Source: an uncultured Alphaproteobacteria bacterium (GTDB lineage: Bacteria; Pseudomonadota; Alphaproteobacteria; HIMB59; GCA-002718135). From it: a stretch of DNA of 64,000 bases. Of this stretch, positions 9,049 through 18,005 are shown piece by piece (within the stretch, counting starts at the first letter, position 1; every line of letters begins with the position of its first letter). The notes beneath the pieces were generated by a model. The model was not told the DNA's origin. It made no database searches and saw nothing but the letters and a program-made list of their open reading frames with translations. The position numbers and the translations under genes are program-made. The stretch lies in NCBI GenBank assembly GCA_902571865.1, contig CACGDO010000001.1, positions 332,315 through 396,314 on the forward strand, given 5' to 3'.

Positions 9049-9721
9049 ATTTTCTATTTATTTTCATAAATTTCTCAACTATGGAATTAAATTCCTTTTT
9101 TGTAAAATCAGGCCATAATGTTTCTGTAAAAAAAAGCTCAGTATAAGTTAAATTAAACATTATAAAATTGCTTAATCTTTGATAACCTCCAGTTCTTATC
9201 AAAATATCTGGATCAGGAATTGATCCTAAATAGAATAATTTATTTAAATTACTCTCATCTTCAAGATTAATTTCTATATTATTTTGTTTAATACTTTTTA
9301 AAATTTTTTTAATTTCATTTTTAAAACCATAGTTAAATGCAATATTAAGACTTAATTTATTATTATTTTCAGACAGCTTTTCACTTTCTTCAAATATTTC
9401 AATTATTTTTTCTGGTAAATTTTCTCTTGAACCAAATATTTTGATTTTTACACCATTCTCTCTTACAAGATTTTCAAAAAATTTTGAGAAATTTTCATAA
9501 ATTATATTGTAAATTATATTAACAGATGATCTATTAAAATTTTCTGATGACAATGTAAATATAGTTAGGTTAGGTAAACCAATTGAAAGAGAATGCTTTA
9601 CAATATTATTTATATTTTCAAAACCCTTTGTATACCCATAAATATTTGTAAAATTATTTTTTTTTGCCCATCTCTTGTTTCCATCAAGTATCATGGCTAT
9701 ATGACGTAAGTTATTATACAA
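9038..9721 (-). CDS. uppS: undecaprenyl diphosphate synthase (cis-prenyltransferase)
   Basis: UppS elongates farnesyl diphosphate with isopentenyl units to make the C55 carrier lipid for peptidoglycan and LPS sugars. The 227-residue protein begins with the catalytic MILDGNKRWA motif (Asp13). It has SSENFNR (59-65), DILIRTGG (172-179) and WPDF near the C-terminus. The metal-binding Glu of the TYTELFF segment is kept (Glu195). The usual Glu of RTGGE is Tyr180, confirmed at the codon level (TAT). It starts 2 bases after frr ends and overlaps cdsA. Confidence 0.94.
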   Translation of the reverse strand: MYNNLRHIAMILDGNKRWAKKNNFTNIYGYTKGFENINNIVKHSLSIGLPNLTIFTLSSENFNRSSVNIIYNIIYENFSKFFENLVRENGVKIKIFGSRENLPEKIIEIFEESEKLSENNNKLSLNIAFNYGFKNEIKKILKSIKQNNIEINLEDESNLNKLFYLGSIPDPDILIRTGGYQRLSNFIMFNLTYTELFFTETLWPDFTKKEFNSIVEKFMKINRKYGL

Positions 9722-9723
9722 AC

Positions 9724-10269
9724 TTATACTTTCAAAATATCAATTTTTTTTGCTTCTAATATTTTGTCTATTTTTTCTATATTATTATCAGTGGTTTTTT
9801 GTATTTCATTAATATTTCTTTTTAAATCGTCTTCAGAAATATTTGAAATTTTTTTTTCATTTTTTGAGCTATCAATAAAATCTCTTCTAATATTTCTTAT
9901 GGTAACTTTAGCATTTTCAGCAAGTTCAGATGCAATTTTTATAATCTCTTTTCTTCTTTCCTCACTTAATTTTGGAATTGGCAATCTTATTATTTGCCCA
10001 TCTGTTTGTGGATTAATTCCAAGATTTGACTCAGAGATTGCATTTTCTATTGATTTTATGAGAGATGTATCCCAAACTTGAATTGTAATTGTACTAGCAT
10101 CTTGAACTGAAATATTTCCTAATTGATTCAATGGAGTCTTAGAACCATAAGAGTCTGCAAATATATTATCAACCATTGCTGGGTTAGCTCTTGAAGTTCT
10201 TAAAGAATTTAATTCTTTTTCTAAATGTGAAACAGCAGAATTCATTTTATTTTCAAGATCAGTCATCAT
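9724..10269 (-). CDS. frr: ribosome recycling factor
   Basis: RRF splits post-termination ribosomes together with EF-G. The 181-residue protein has the family hallmarks SLRTSRANP near the N-terminus, RLPIPKLSEERRKE in the middle, and a helical C-terminal half. Two consecutive ATG codons could start it; the first forms a TAATG junction with the end of pyrH. The pyrH-frr pair is conserved widely. Confidence 0.95.
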   Translation of the reverse strand: MMTDLENKMNSAVSHLEKELNSLRTSRANPAMVDNIFADSYGSKTPLNQLGNISVQDASTITIQVWDTSLIKSIENAISESNLGINPQTDGQIIRLPIPKLSEERRKEIIKIASELAENAKVTIRNIRRDFIDSSKNEKKISNISEDDLKRNINEIQKTTDNNIEKIDKILEAKKIDILKV

Positions 10270-10970
10270 TAACTTATCTTACTATATGAACCTTTACGAT
10301 TCAAAACATTAATTAAGGAGTTTTTATTAAAGATATTAGTAATAAAAATTGGTATTTTTGTATCTTTTGCCAGACTTATAGCAGTTAAATCCATAACTTT
10401 TAAATTTTTATTTATAACTTCATTGTAAGTAATATTTTTTATTAATTTAGCATTTTTATATTTCACTGGATCTTTATTATATATTCCATCAACCTTTGTT
10501 GCTTTAATAATTAATTCACAATCTAATTCAGATGCTCTTAAAGTTGCAGCAGTATCTGTAGAAAAAAATGGATTACCAGTTCCTGCAGCAAATATAACAA
10601 TTCTATCTCTCTCCAAGTGCCTAATTGCTCTTCTTCGAATATATGGTTCAGCTATCTGCGACATAGTAATTGCTGATTGAACCCTTGTTGGTACATTAAT
10701 TTTTTCTAAACTACTTTGTAATGATAATGCATTCATTACTGTAGCTAACATGCCCATGTAATCAGATGTTGATCTGTCTATTCCTTCGGAAGCACCTTTT
10801 ATACCTCGAAAAATATTTCCACCGCCAATAATTAAACATATTTGATATTTTTTATTGTATACATTTTTAATTTCATTAGAGATTTTATTTATTGTTGAAA
10901 CATCTATACCATAGTTGGAGGATCCCATTAGTGATTCACCTGAGATTTTTAGCAATATTCTTTTTTTCAT
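10269..10970 (-). CDS. pyrH: uridylate kinase
   Basis: PyrH phosphorylates UMP to UDP. The 233-residue protein is of the amino-acid-kinase fold: [10 protein letters not shown] at residues 7-16, GGGNIFRG at 49-56, and DGIYNKDP in the C-terminal half, as in bacterial UMP kinases. It starts 1 base after the end of tsf and shares a TAATG junction with frr, so it is cotranslated with the ribosomal genes around it. Confidence 0.96.
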   Translation of the reverse strand: MKKRILLKISGESLMGSSNYGIDVSTINKISNEIKNVYNKKYQICLIIGGGNIFRGIKGASEGIDRSTSDYMGMLATVMNALSLQSSLEKINVPTRVQSAITMSQIAEPYIRRRAIRHLERDRIVIFAAGTGNPFFSTDTAATLRASELDCELIIKATKVDGIYNKDPVKYKNAKLIKNITYNEVINKNLKVMDLTAISLAKDTKIPIFITNIFNKNSLINVLNRKGSYSKIS

Positions 10971-10971
10971 T

Positions 10972-11823
10972 TTATAAATTAATTAATGCAAAAGATACTA
11001 ATTTGTATTCATAATTTGAATGTTCATTAATTATATCTCTGACGGTCTTATCTTGATCTAAAATGTAAGATTGATTTAGAAGTGTTACCTCACTGAAGTA
11101 TTTTTTCATTTTACCTTCTAATATTTTTTCAACTATATTTGATGGTTTTCCAGAATTTAAAATTAATTCTCTTTGAATTTTTTCTTCATTGGTAACTAAT
11201 TTTTTGTCTAAATCATTTATATCCAAAGATTCAGGTTTCATTGCTGCAATATGCATACATAAATTTTTAGATAAGGCCTCAATTTCAGTATTGTTATCAG
11301 TAGTAGAGTATTCTACTAACGATATAATTTTTCCAATATTTTTTCTATAACTATTATGTATATAGAATGAATAATTAGTGTTTTTATTTTCCTTTATTAT
11401 TAAATCATTTAGAATTAGATTTTCTCCTATTTTTGCAATCATTGAATTAAAATAATCTTGCACAGTTCCATTTTCAAATTGCAATTTAAGGAATTGTTCT
11501 TTATCTATATTTGTATTATTTTCTAAAACTAAATTTCCTAAGCTATTAAGAAAATCTAAGAATGTATCACTTTTAGCAGCAAAGTCTGTTTCACTATTAA
11601 CTTTAATTAATGTTGTAATATTTTCATTCGAATAAACTCCTACTGCACCTTCAATTGCTGCCCTATCACTTTTTTTTGATGCTTTTGCTAATCCTTTTTT
11701 TCTCAATGCTTCAATTGATTTTTCAATATCGTTATCATTATCTTCTAAAGATTTTTTACAATCCAAGAAGCCTGCTCCAGTTTTTTCTCTTAATTCTTTT
11801 ATAAGCTCAGTTGTACTTGACAT
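10972..11823 (-). CDS. tsf: elongation factor Ts
   Basis: EF-Ts recycles EF-Tu by exchanging GDP for GTP. The 283-residue protein starts with the EF-Tu-contacting N-terminal domain ([17 protein letters not shown]), contains SETDFAA in the core, and ends with a second core subdomain. It overlaps rpsB by one base, the near-universal rpsB-tsf operon. Confidence 0.96.
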   Translation of the reverse strand: MSSTTELIKELREKTGAGFLDCKKSLEDNDNDIEKSIEALRKKGLAKASKKSDRAAIEGAVGVYSNENITTLIKVNSETDFAAKSDTFLDFLNSLGNLVLENNTNIDKEQFLKLQFENGTVQDYFNSMIAKIGENLILNDLIIKENKNTNYSFYIHNSYRKNIGKIISLVEYSTTDNNTEIEALSKNLCMHIAAMKPESLDINDLDKKLVTNEEKIQRELILNSGKPSNIVEKILEGKMKKYFSEVTLLNQSYILDQDKTVRDIINEHSNYEYKLVSFALINL

Positions 11824-12578
11824 TATTTATTTTCCTTTTCAGTTTTACTTTCAGTATTTTCATTCTCTTTTTCCAAAGATAAATTTTGAAAATTAGTTGC
11901 ATCTTTAATAGTTTCAGAAAAATAATTTTTATAGAGATTTATTGATCGAAGAGCATCATCATTCCCAGGAATTATATAATCAATATTTTCTGGGTCACCA
12001 TTAGAGTCTACAATTGCTACAACAGGTATATTTAGTTTATTTGCTTCACGAACAGCAATTTTATCTTTTATTACATCAAATATAATTACTAAATCTGGTT
12101 TTCCATTTAAACTTCTTATACCGCCAATATTTAAATCAAGTTTTTGTTTTTCTCTTGAAATATCCAATAATTCTTTTTTAGAAAGATTTTTTGATAATTC
12201 ATTATCTTTTAAAAATAATTCAATTTCTTCTAATCTTTTAATTGAATTAGAAATTGTCTTCCAATTAGTAAGAGTTCCACCTAACCATCTTTTATTTACA
12301 TAATGATTGTTATTTAACATTGCTAATTCTCTCACCACTTCACTGCATTGTTTTTTAGTTCCTACAAAAAGGATCTTTCCAGATTTAGAAATGGTTTCAT
12401 GGATTTTAACCAGAGCTGTGTTTAACAACTCTAAGGTAATTCTTAAATCAAAAATATGTATGTTATTTCTAACACCATAAATATATTCTTTCATTTTAGG
12501 ATTCCATCTTCTAACATTATGTCCAAAATGAACACCTGACTCTAGAAGATCTTCAATTTTAACTTCTGGTAAATTCAT
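11823..12578 (-). CDS. rpsB: 30S ribosomal protein S2
   Basis: S2 binds the 30S head-body junction. The 251-residue protein contains ESGVHFGHNVRRWNPKM near the N-terminus, FVGTKKQC, NKRWLGGTLTNW, and PDLVIIFD. An in-frame GTG eight codons upstream also exists, but I place the start at the ATG at 12578. That choice gives the family N-terminus (MNLPEVKIEDLL) and puts a GGGAG ribosome site about 7 bases upstream. The C-terminal tail is Lys/Glu-rich. The leader contains a strong inverted repeat that may regulate it. Confidence 0.95.
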   Translation of the reverse strand: MNLPEVKIEDLLESGVHFGHNVRRWNPKMKEYIYGVRNNIHIFDLRITLELLNTALVKIHETISKSGKILFVGTKKQCSEVVRELAMLNNNHYVNKRWLGGTLTNWKTISNSIKRLEEIELFLKDNELSKNLSKKELLDISREKQKLDLNIGGIRSLNGKPDLVIIFDVIKDKIAVREANKLNIPVVAIVDSNGDPENIDYIIPGNDDALRSINLYKNYFSETIKDATNFQNLSLEKENENTESKTEKENK

Positions 12579-12599
12579 AATAACTCCCGGTTTAACCTC

Positions 12600-12630
12600 C
12601 ACAGAAACAAAAACACCGGTTCTTTCTGTG
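12600..12630 (-). promoter_or_regulatory. inverted repeat in the rpsB leader, possible S2 autoregulatory hairpin
   Basis: Two perfect 8-base arms, CACAGAAA (12600-12607 on the plus strand) and TTTCTGTG (12623-12630), flank a 15-base loop that includes ACCGGT. The hairpin ends 21 bases before the rpsB ATG and is next to a GGAGG on the mRNA. No T-run follows it, so it does not look like a terminator. Ribosomal protein S2 represses its own operon through the rpsB leader in other bacteria. That this hairpin does so is inference. Confidence 0.45.
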
Positions 12631-12656
12631 TGCTAGATTTATTTGTGAGATCTATT

Positions 12657-12662
12657 ATTATA
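12657..12662 (-). promoter_or_regulatory. probable -10 element of the rpsB-tsf operon
   Basis: A perfect TATAAT reads on the minus strand 14 bases after the dnaE stop codon and about 80 bases before the rpsB ATG. No good -35 box is seen at 16-18 bases: the nearest TTGAAA is only 11 bases upstream. Transcription would start near 12650 and include the leader hairpin. Confidence 0.4.
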
Positions 12663-12675
12663 ATGAATTAATTTT

Positions 12676-15600
12676 TCAAGATATTTCTAAAGAATAATCT
12701 AAAATTTTTGATTTATTCAAATCATCAAGTTTTTTGTATGATTTAATTGAATATTTATTAAAATCAAAATTCACTAATTTCTGATCGACTGTAATGAAGA
12801 CATCAATAAAGTTATTATAGACGCCACTTTCTTTTTTTGCAAAAATATTATCTTTTAATTCATCCATATTTTTAAAATTTGTATAAATATTAAATTTATA
12901 ATTATTTTTAACAAAAGTTTTCTCCAAAGGTTCTATTGATCTTATTATAAAACGTGTATCGGTATTACTTTTCACGATATCAATATTAAATATTAATAAA
13001 TTTCCTTCTTTTAATAATGGTCGGTATTTATATAAATTTTCACTAAATATAGTTAATTCAAATTGAAAACTAGTTTCTGACACTGTTATAAATGCATATT
13101 TTTTTCCATCCTTATTCGATCTTTCTTTAATATCTAAAATAGCGCCACAAACTTTAATAATACTTGAATCATAGTTTTCTGAATAGTTTTTAAAAGAAAT
13201 AATATTCTCTAATTCAAAAAACTTTTTTGGATAATGATTTAATGGATGATCAGAAAAATAAAATCCTATAACTTCTAATTCGTTAGATAAAATTTCTGCA
13301 ATTTTCCATTTTTCATAATTTTGATTAAAGAGATTTTTATCTTGAAAAGAAATCTCATTTTCTTCAAAAAGCATGTCTTGATTGATATTTTTTTCTCCTC
13401 CAAATAGTTCAACAAATTTTGGCACATTATTAAATAATTTCGATCTGTTTTCTTCAATACTATCAAATGCTCCAGCCTGAATAAGTTTTTCGAGTTGTCT
13501 TTTATTTATTACCTCCTTGGAAACTCTATTCATAAAATCAATGATACTTTTAAATTTGCCATTTTTGTCTCTTTCTTCAACCATGCTAGAAATTGATTTT
13601 AAACCGACACCTTTAATTGCTGCCAATCCAAATCTTATTGATTTTAAGTTATCATTTATTTCAATTGAAAATAAAGGATCAGAAAAATTTATATCTGGCT
13701 TTAAAAAATTAATATTTAATCTTTCTATTTCTTGTTTAAGTAAAATAATTTTTTCTGTTCTATCTATAGAATAGTTTAAAGTTGCTGTAAGAAATTCATG
13801 AGGAAAGTTTGCTTTTAAATAAGCAGTTTGATAAGATATTAAAGCATATGCTGCTGCGTGACTTTTATTAAAACCATACCCTGCAAATTTATCAACTAAA
13901 TCAAATATTTTTGACGCTTCTTTTTTATCAATATTATTTTGAACAGCACCATCTATAAATCTTGATTTTTGCATATCCATTTCTTTTTGAATTTTTTTTC
14001 CCATTGCTCTTCTTAGTAAGTCTGCTTCACCTAAAGAATAATTTGATAAAACTTGTGCAATCTGCATTACTTGTTCTTGATAGACAATAATTCCATAAGT
14101 TTCCTTTAGGACATCTTCTAACATAGAATGAAGATACTTAATTTCTTCACGTCCATGTTTTCTATTGCAAAAAGAGGGAATATTATCCATTGGACCTGGT
14201 CTAAACAAGGCAACTACAGCTATTATTTCTTCAAATCTATCAGGCTGTAACTGACGGAGAACACTTCCCATACCGTTACTTTCTAATTGGAATATTCCCA
14301 CTGTATCTCCCTTACTTAATTGATCATAAGTTTTTGTGTCATTAAGAGGAATATTATTTATTAAAAAATTTTTATTTTCTTTAATTATTAATTTTGTGCA
14401 ATCATCAATAATTGATAAAGTCGTTAGTCCAAGAAAGTCAAATTTTATTAAACCTGCTTCTTCTACATATTTCATAGAAAACTGTGTTGCATTAGTGTTA
14501 GTATTTTGATCTTTGTACAAAGGAACTACTTTTGATAATTTTTCGTGACCAATTACTACACCAGCAGCATGAGTTGATGCGTGTCTGTGAGTTCCTTCAA
14601 TTTTAAGACTTACATCTATAATATTTGAAATTCTTTCATCACTGCTTATCCTTTCTTGTAAACTTCTTTCAGATTTAATAGACTCACTTAAAGTAAGTGG
14701 ATTTGATGGATTAAAAGGTATCAGTTTAGCAAATGAATCTACTTCTCCATACGGAACTTCCAAAACCCTGCCAATATCTCTTACTGCAGCTCTTGATGCC
14801 AGAGTACCAAATGTAATTATATGAGCAACACATTCACTTCCATATTTATTATTTACATATTCAATAACTTCATCTCTTCTAGTTTGACAAAAATCTATGT
14901 CAAAATCTGGCATTGACACTCTTTCTGGGTTGAGAAATCGTTCAAATAGTAAATCATATTTCAATGGATCTAAATCAGTAATTCCTAAACACCAAGCTAC
15001 TAAACTTCCGGCACCTGATCCTCTTCCGGGCCCAACAGGAATGAATTTCTCTTTAGCCCAATTTACAAAATCTGCTACTATTAAAAAGTATCCTGCGAAT
15101 CCCATTCTAATTATTATTTCATTTTCATATTTCAATCTATCACTATAAATTTGTAAATTCTTAATATTTTTTTCTTTTATTTTTTTTTCAAGTCCAAGTT
15201 CAGACGCTTTTGATAAAAAATCTTCTGCTGATAAATTTAAATCATTTTTAAATTCAGGTAATTGTGGTTTTGTTGATTCAGGAAAATAATTACAAGATAG
15301 AGAAATATTAAAATTATTTTGTATTATCTCAGGAATATCTTCGAAATTAGAATACATTTCATCATTTGACTTAAAATAAATATTTTCATTTGAAGTATTT
15401 CTTTGAGAATTGTTAATAGTAGATTTTTGAGCAATACATAGTAATGCATCATGAGCTGAATAATCATCTTTATTAGCGTATTTAATATTATTTGAGCCAA
15501 TAAGGGGTATGTCAAATTCTTTTGATAAATTAATAAGTTCTTTTTCAAAAAAATCGATATTTTGATCACTTATTCTTTGAATTTCAAAAAGGAAATTTTG

Positions 15601-16080
15601 CTTAAAAACCTTTTTAAAATTATCTATTAATTTAATGATATCTTTTTTTTTGTTTTCTTTGTTTAATAAAAGTAATGGATTAAATTCACCACCAATATAA
15701 CAAAATAAACCTTCAGAAAATTTCTCTAATTGCGAAAAATATAATCCAACATTATTTCCTTCCTTAAGATGAGAGAGTGAGCTTAACTCTAATAAATTTC
15801 TATAGCCAATTTCATTTTTGACTAAAAATGTAACTTGGGAAATTTGATTATTTACAATAATATCCAATAAATTTATTGAAGTTCCAATTATAGGTTGAAT
15901 ATTGTTTTTTACACATTCTTTTGAAAATTCAAATACTCCAAACATGTTATTATTATCTGTAATGGCAATTGCAGGCATGTTATTTTTTTTTGCAAGATCT
16001 ACTAAATTAGTAATTTTTAGTGTACTTTCAGATAAAGAATATGAAGATAAAGAACGTAAATGAATAAAAGGATTATGCAT
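12676..16080 (-). CDS. dnaE: DNA polymerase III alpha subunit
   Basis: DnaE is the replicative polymerase. The 1134-residue protein has an N-terminal PHP domain (about 1-270), the palm and fingers with GPGRGSGAGSLVAWCLG (350-366) and PDFDIDF carrying the catalytic Asp394 and Asp396, then the beta-binding and OB-fold regions. It is slightly shorter than the E. coli enzyme. The first PHP metal motif is degenerate: LRSLSSYS stands where homologues have a His (LRVHS). It overlaps lolD by 8 bases and ends just before the rpsB promoter. Confidence 0.97.
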   Translation of the reverse strand: MHNPFIHLRSLSSYSLSESTLKITNLVDLAKKNNMPAIAITDNNNMFGVFEFSKECVKNNIQPIIGTSINLLDIIVNNQISQVTFLVKNEIGYRNLLELSSLSHLKEGNNVGLYFSQLEKFSEGLFCYIGGEFNPLLLLNKENKKKDIIKLIDNFKKVFKQNFLFEIQRISDQNIDFFEKELINLSKEFDIPLIGSNNIKYANKDDYSAHDALLCIAQKSTINNSQRNTSNENIYFKSNDEMYSNFEDIPEIIQNNFNISLSCNYFPESTKPQLPEFKNDLNLSAEDFLSKASELGLEKKIKEKNIKNLQIYSDRLKYENEIIIRMGFAGYFLIVADFVNWAKEKFIPVGPGRGSGAGSLVAWCLGITDLDPLKYDLLFERFLNPERVSMPDFDIDFCQTRRDEVIEYVNNKYGSECVAHIITFGTLASRAAVRDIGRVLEVPYGEVDSFAKLIPFNPSNPLTLSESIKSERSLQERISSDERISNIIDVSLKIEGTHRHASTHAAGVVIGHEKLSKVVPLYKDQNTNTNATQFSMKYVEEAGLIKFDFLGLTTLSIIDDCTKLIIKENKNFLINNIPLNDTKTYDQLSKGDTVGIFQLESNGMGSVLRQLQPDRFEEIIAVVALFRPGPMDNIPSFCNRKHGREEIKYLHSMLEDVLKETYGIIVYQEQVMQIAQVLSNYSLGEADLLRRAMGKKIQKEMDMQKSRFIDGAVQNNIDKKEASKIFDLVDKFAGYGFNKSHAAAYALISYQTAYLKANFPHEFLTATLNYSIDRTEKIILLKQEIERLNINFLKPDINFSDPLFSIEINDNLKSIRFGLAAIKGVGLKSISSMVEERDKNGKFKSIIDFMNRVSKEVINKRQLEKLIQAGAFDSIEENRSKLFNNVPKFVELFGGEKNINQDMLFEENEISFQDKNLFNQNYEKWKIAEILSNELEVIGFYFSDHPLNHYPKKFFELENIISFKNYSENYDSSIIKVCGAILDIKERSNKDGKKYAFITVSETSFQFELTIFSENLYKYRPLLKEGNLLIFNIDIVKSNTDTRFIIRSIEPLEKTFVKNNYKFNIYTNFKNMDELKDNIFAKKESGVYNNFIDVFITVDQKLVNFDFNKYSIKSYKKLDDLNKSKILDYSLEIS

Positions 16081-16762
16081 TTGTCAAATGTATTTTCTTA
16101 TTTTTAAAATAATAAATTTCATCAGCTAATAAAGAATAATTTTTGTTATGAGTAACATATACTAAAGTTTTATTATTTTGTTCGATATAATTTATAAAAA
16201 ATTTAAAAATATTGTTAGCAGTATCTTCATCAAGATTGCCAGTCATCTCATCAGCTAAAATTAAATCCGGATCATTTACCAAAGATCTAGCAATAGCGAC
16301 TCTTTGTTGCTCTCCTCCTGATAATTTTAAAGGTTTATAATTTATTCTTTCATCTAAACCAAATTCAAGAAGTAGTTTTTTAGAAATTTCAAAACTTTTC
16401 TTTTCATTTTTATTAATTAATAATGGTAGCATAACATTCTCGATCACAGTGAGTTCAGGAATCAGATGAAAAAATTGATGAATAAAACCAATGGATAATC
16501 CTCTAATTTTATTCATTTCATCTTTAGAGCACAAAGAAATATCTTTATTCTTAAAATAAAAGTTTCCATCATATTCTGAGTCAAGTAGACCAATAATATT
16601 AAGAAAAGTTGTTTTGCCTGAACCTGAAGGCCCAACAATTGAAACTTTAGTGTTTTGCTTTAATTTAAAATTTAAATTTTTAATTATCTCAATTTTTGAA
16701 TTATTTTCATTTGTATAATTTTTACAAAGATTGGTTATCTCTAATAAATATTTATTATTCAC
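16073..16762 (-). CDS. lolD: lipoprotein-releasing ABC transporter, ATP-binding protein
   Basis: LolD powers release of outer-membrane lipoproteins from the inner membrane. The 229-residue ATPase has Walker A GPSGSGKT (44-51), the LolD-type signature [15 protein letters not shown] (147-161), and Walker B DLILADE (166-172). The residue after Walker B Glu is Met where Pro is usual. It overlaps the permease gene by 8 bases on one side and dnaE by 8 bases on the other. Confidence 0.93.
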   Translation of the reverse strand: MNNKYLLEITNLCKNYTNENNSKIEIIKNLNFKLKQNTKVSIVGPSGSGKTTFLNIIGLLDSEYDGNFYFKNKDISLCSKDEMNKIRGLSIGFIHQFFHLIPELTVIENVMLPLLINKNEKKSFEISKKLLLEFGLDERINYKPLKLSGGEQQRVAIARSLVNDPDLILADEMTGNLDEDTANNIFKFFINYIEQNNKTLVYVTHNKNYSLLADEIYYFKNKKIHLTNA

Positions 16763-18005
16763 TTCTTAAACTTTTAACAGGGTCTATTCTAGCTGAACTT
16801 AAAGCTGGAAAAATAGTTGATATAATTGATATGATTATTGCTACACAAAGTACGTAAACTATCTCATTTACGCTAATTTTAGAAGGTAAAGATGATAAAT
16901 AATAAACTTCTTCAGAAAATAATTTTGTTCCAAGTAAATATTCTAAAAAACTTTGAATTGATTTAATATTTATTGTGAAAAGTATTCCAATTATTAATCC
17001 TATTAATGAGCCAATCAAACCAATTGAGATTCCAATAGTAAAAAATATTTTTATAATACTTTTATTACTCATTCCAATAGTTTTTAAAATGCCAATATCC
17101 TTATTTTTTTCTTTTACAAAAATAATTAAACCTGAAATAATATTTAATGATGCAACTAAGATGATTAAAGAAAGGATAATAAACATAACATTCTTTTCCA
17201 CTTTAAGTGCATTTATTAAAGTTTTATTTTGATCCTTCCAAGATATTGAATAAAAATTTAATAAAAGATTAGATGTTTCTAATTCTACTTTATTTTTAAA
17301 TAATTCAATTTCATTAGGAGATGATGTAAAGAATTCAATTTTGTTATATATATTTTCATCATATAAGAGTAATTTTCTAACAAGTTCTGTAGATAAAAAA
17401 ATTAAATTTGAGTCATATTCATATAAACCTAGATCAAATACACCTACTACCTCCAATGTTTTAAATCTTGGAATATTTCCTAGTATTGTTTTATCAGTCT
17501 TTGGAATTGCAATTTTAACCTTATCTCCCACGCTTAAATTCATTTCGTTCGCTAAGGAGTCTCCAATTAAAATTTCACTTTTTGGATTTTTAATTAATGA
17601 GCCCATATTAATTGAATTAAACAAATAATGATTTTTATCATATGCATCATAACCTTTGATCATCACACCTTTTGAGTTATTTGATTTTATAATTAATCCA
17701 TTTGTTTCAATAGATTTGTAGTGTTGGTAAAAAAAAGAATTATCAATATTCAATATAAGTTCATCAGCTTGCTTATTTGTTATCTCATTATCAAAACTAT
17801 AAATATTAAGGTGCGAATTAAGTCCAATTATTCTGTTAGTTAGATCAATTCTAAAACCATTCATAACAGACATAACTATAATAATTGCTGCTACTCCTAA
17901 ACTAATACCTATTATTGAAAACCAAGCGAAAATAGACACATAGCCATCGGATTTCTTAGAAAATAAAAACCTAAAAATCAGTAATCGTTCTGATTTAGAA
18001 ATCAT
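16755..18005 (-). CDS. lolC: lipoprotein-releasing ABC transporter permease (LolC/LolE family)
   Basis: This 416-residue permease has the MacB/LolCE layout: one transmembrane segment near residues 22-46, a large periplasmic domain (about 47-265), then three more segments and the C-terminal [11 protein letters not shown] motif. Only one permease gene is present; in Alphaproteobacteria a single LolC/E-like protein commonly serves both positions, so a homodimer with LolD is likely. It starts directly after proS. I cannot tell LolC from LolE, and the symbol is a convenience. Confidence 0.9.
   Translation of the reverse strand: MISKSERLLIFRFLFSKKSDGYVSIFAWFSIIGISLGVAAIIIVMSVMNGFRIDLTNRIIGLNSHLNIYSFDNEITNKQADELILNIDNSFFYQHYKSIETNGLIIKSNNSKGVMIKGYDAYDKNHYLFNSINMGSLIKNPKSEILIGDSLANEMNLSVGDKVKIAIPKTDKTILGNIPRFKTLEVVGVFDLGLYEYDSNLIFLSTELVRKLLLYDENIYNKIEFFTSSPNEIELFKNKVELETSNLLLNFYSISWKDQNKTLINALKVEKNVMFIILSLIILVASLNIISGLIIFVKEKNKDIGILKTIGMSNKSIIKIFFTIGISIGLIGSLIGLIIGILFTINIKSIQSFLEYLLGTKLFSEEVYYLSSLPSKISVNEIVYVLCVAIIISIISTIFPALSSARIDPVKSLRSE

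Noticed and set aside
12579-12602. GTG start for rpsB eight codons upstream
   Set aside because: It would put the ribosome site in the coding sequence and add residues not found in S2; the ATG at 12578 has a GGGAG at proper spacing.
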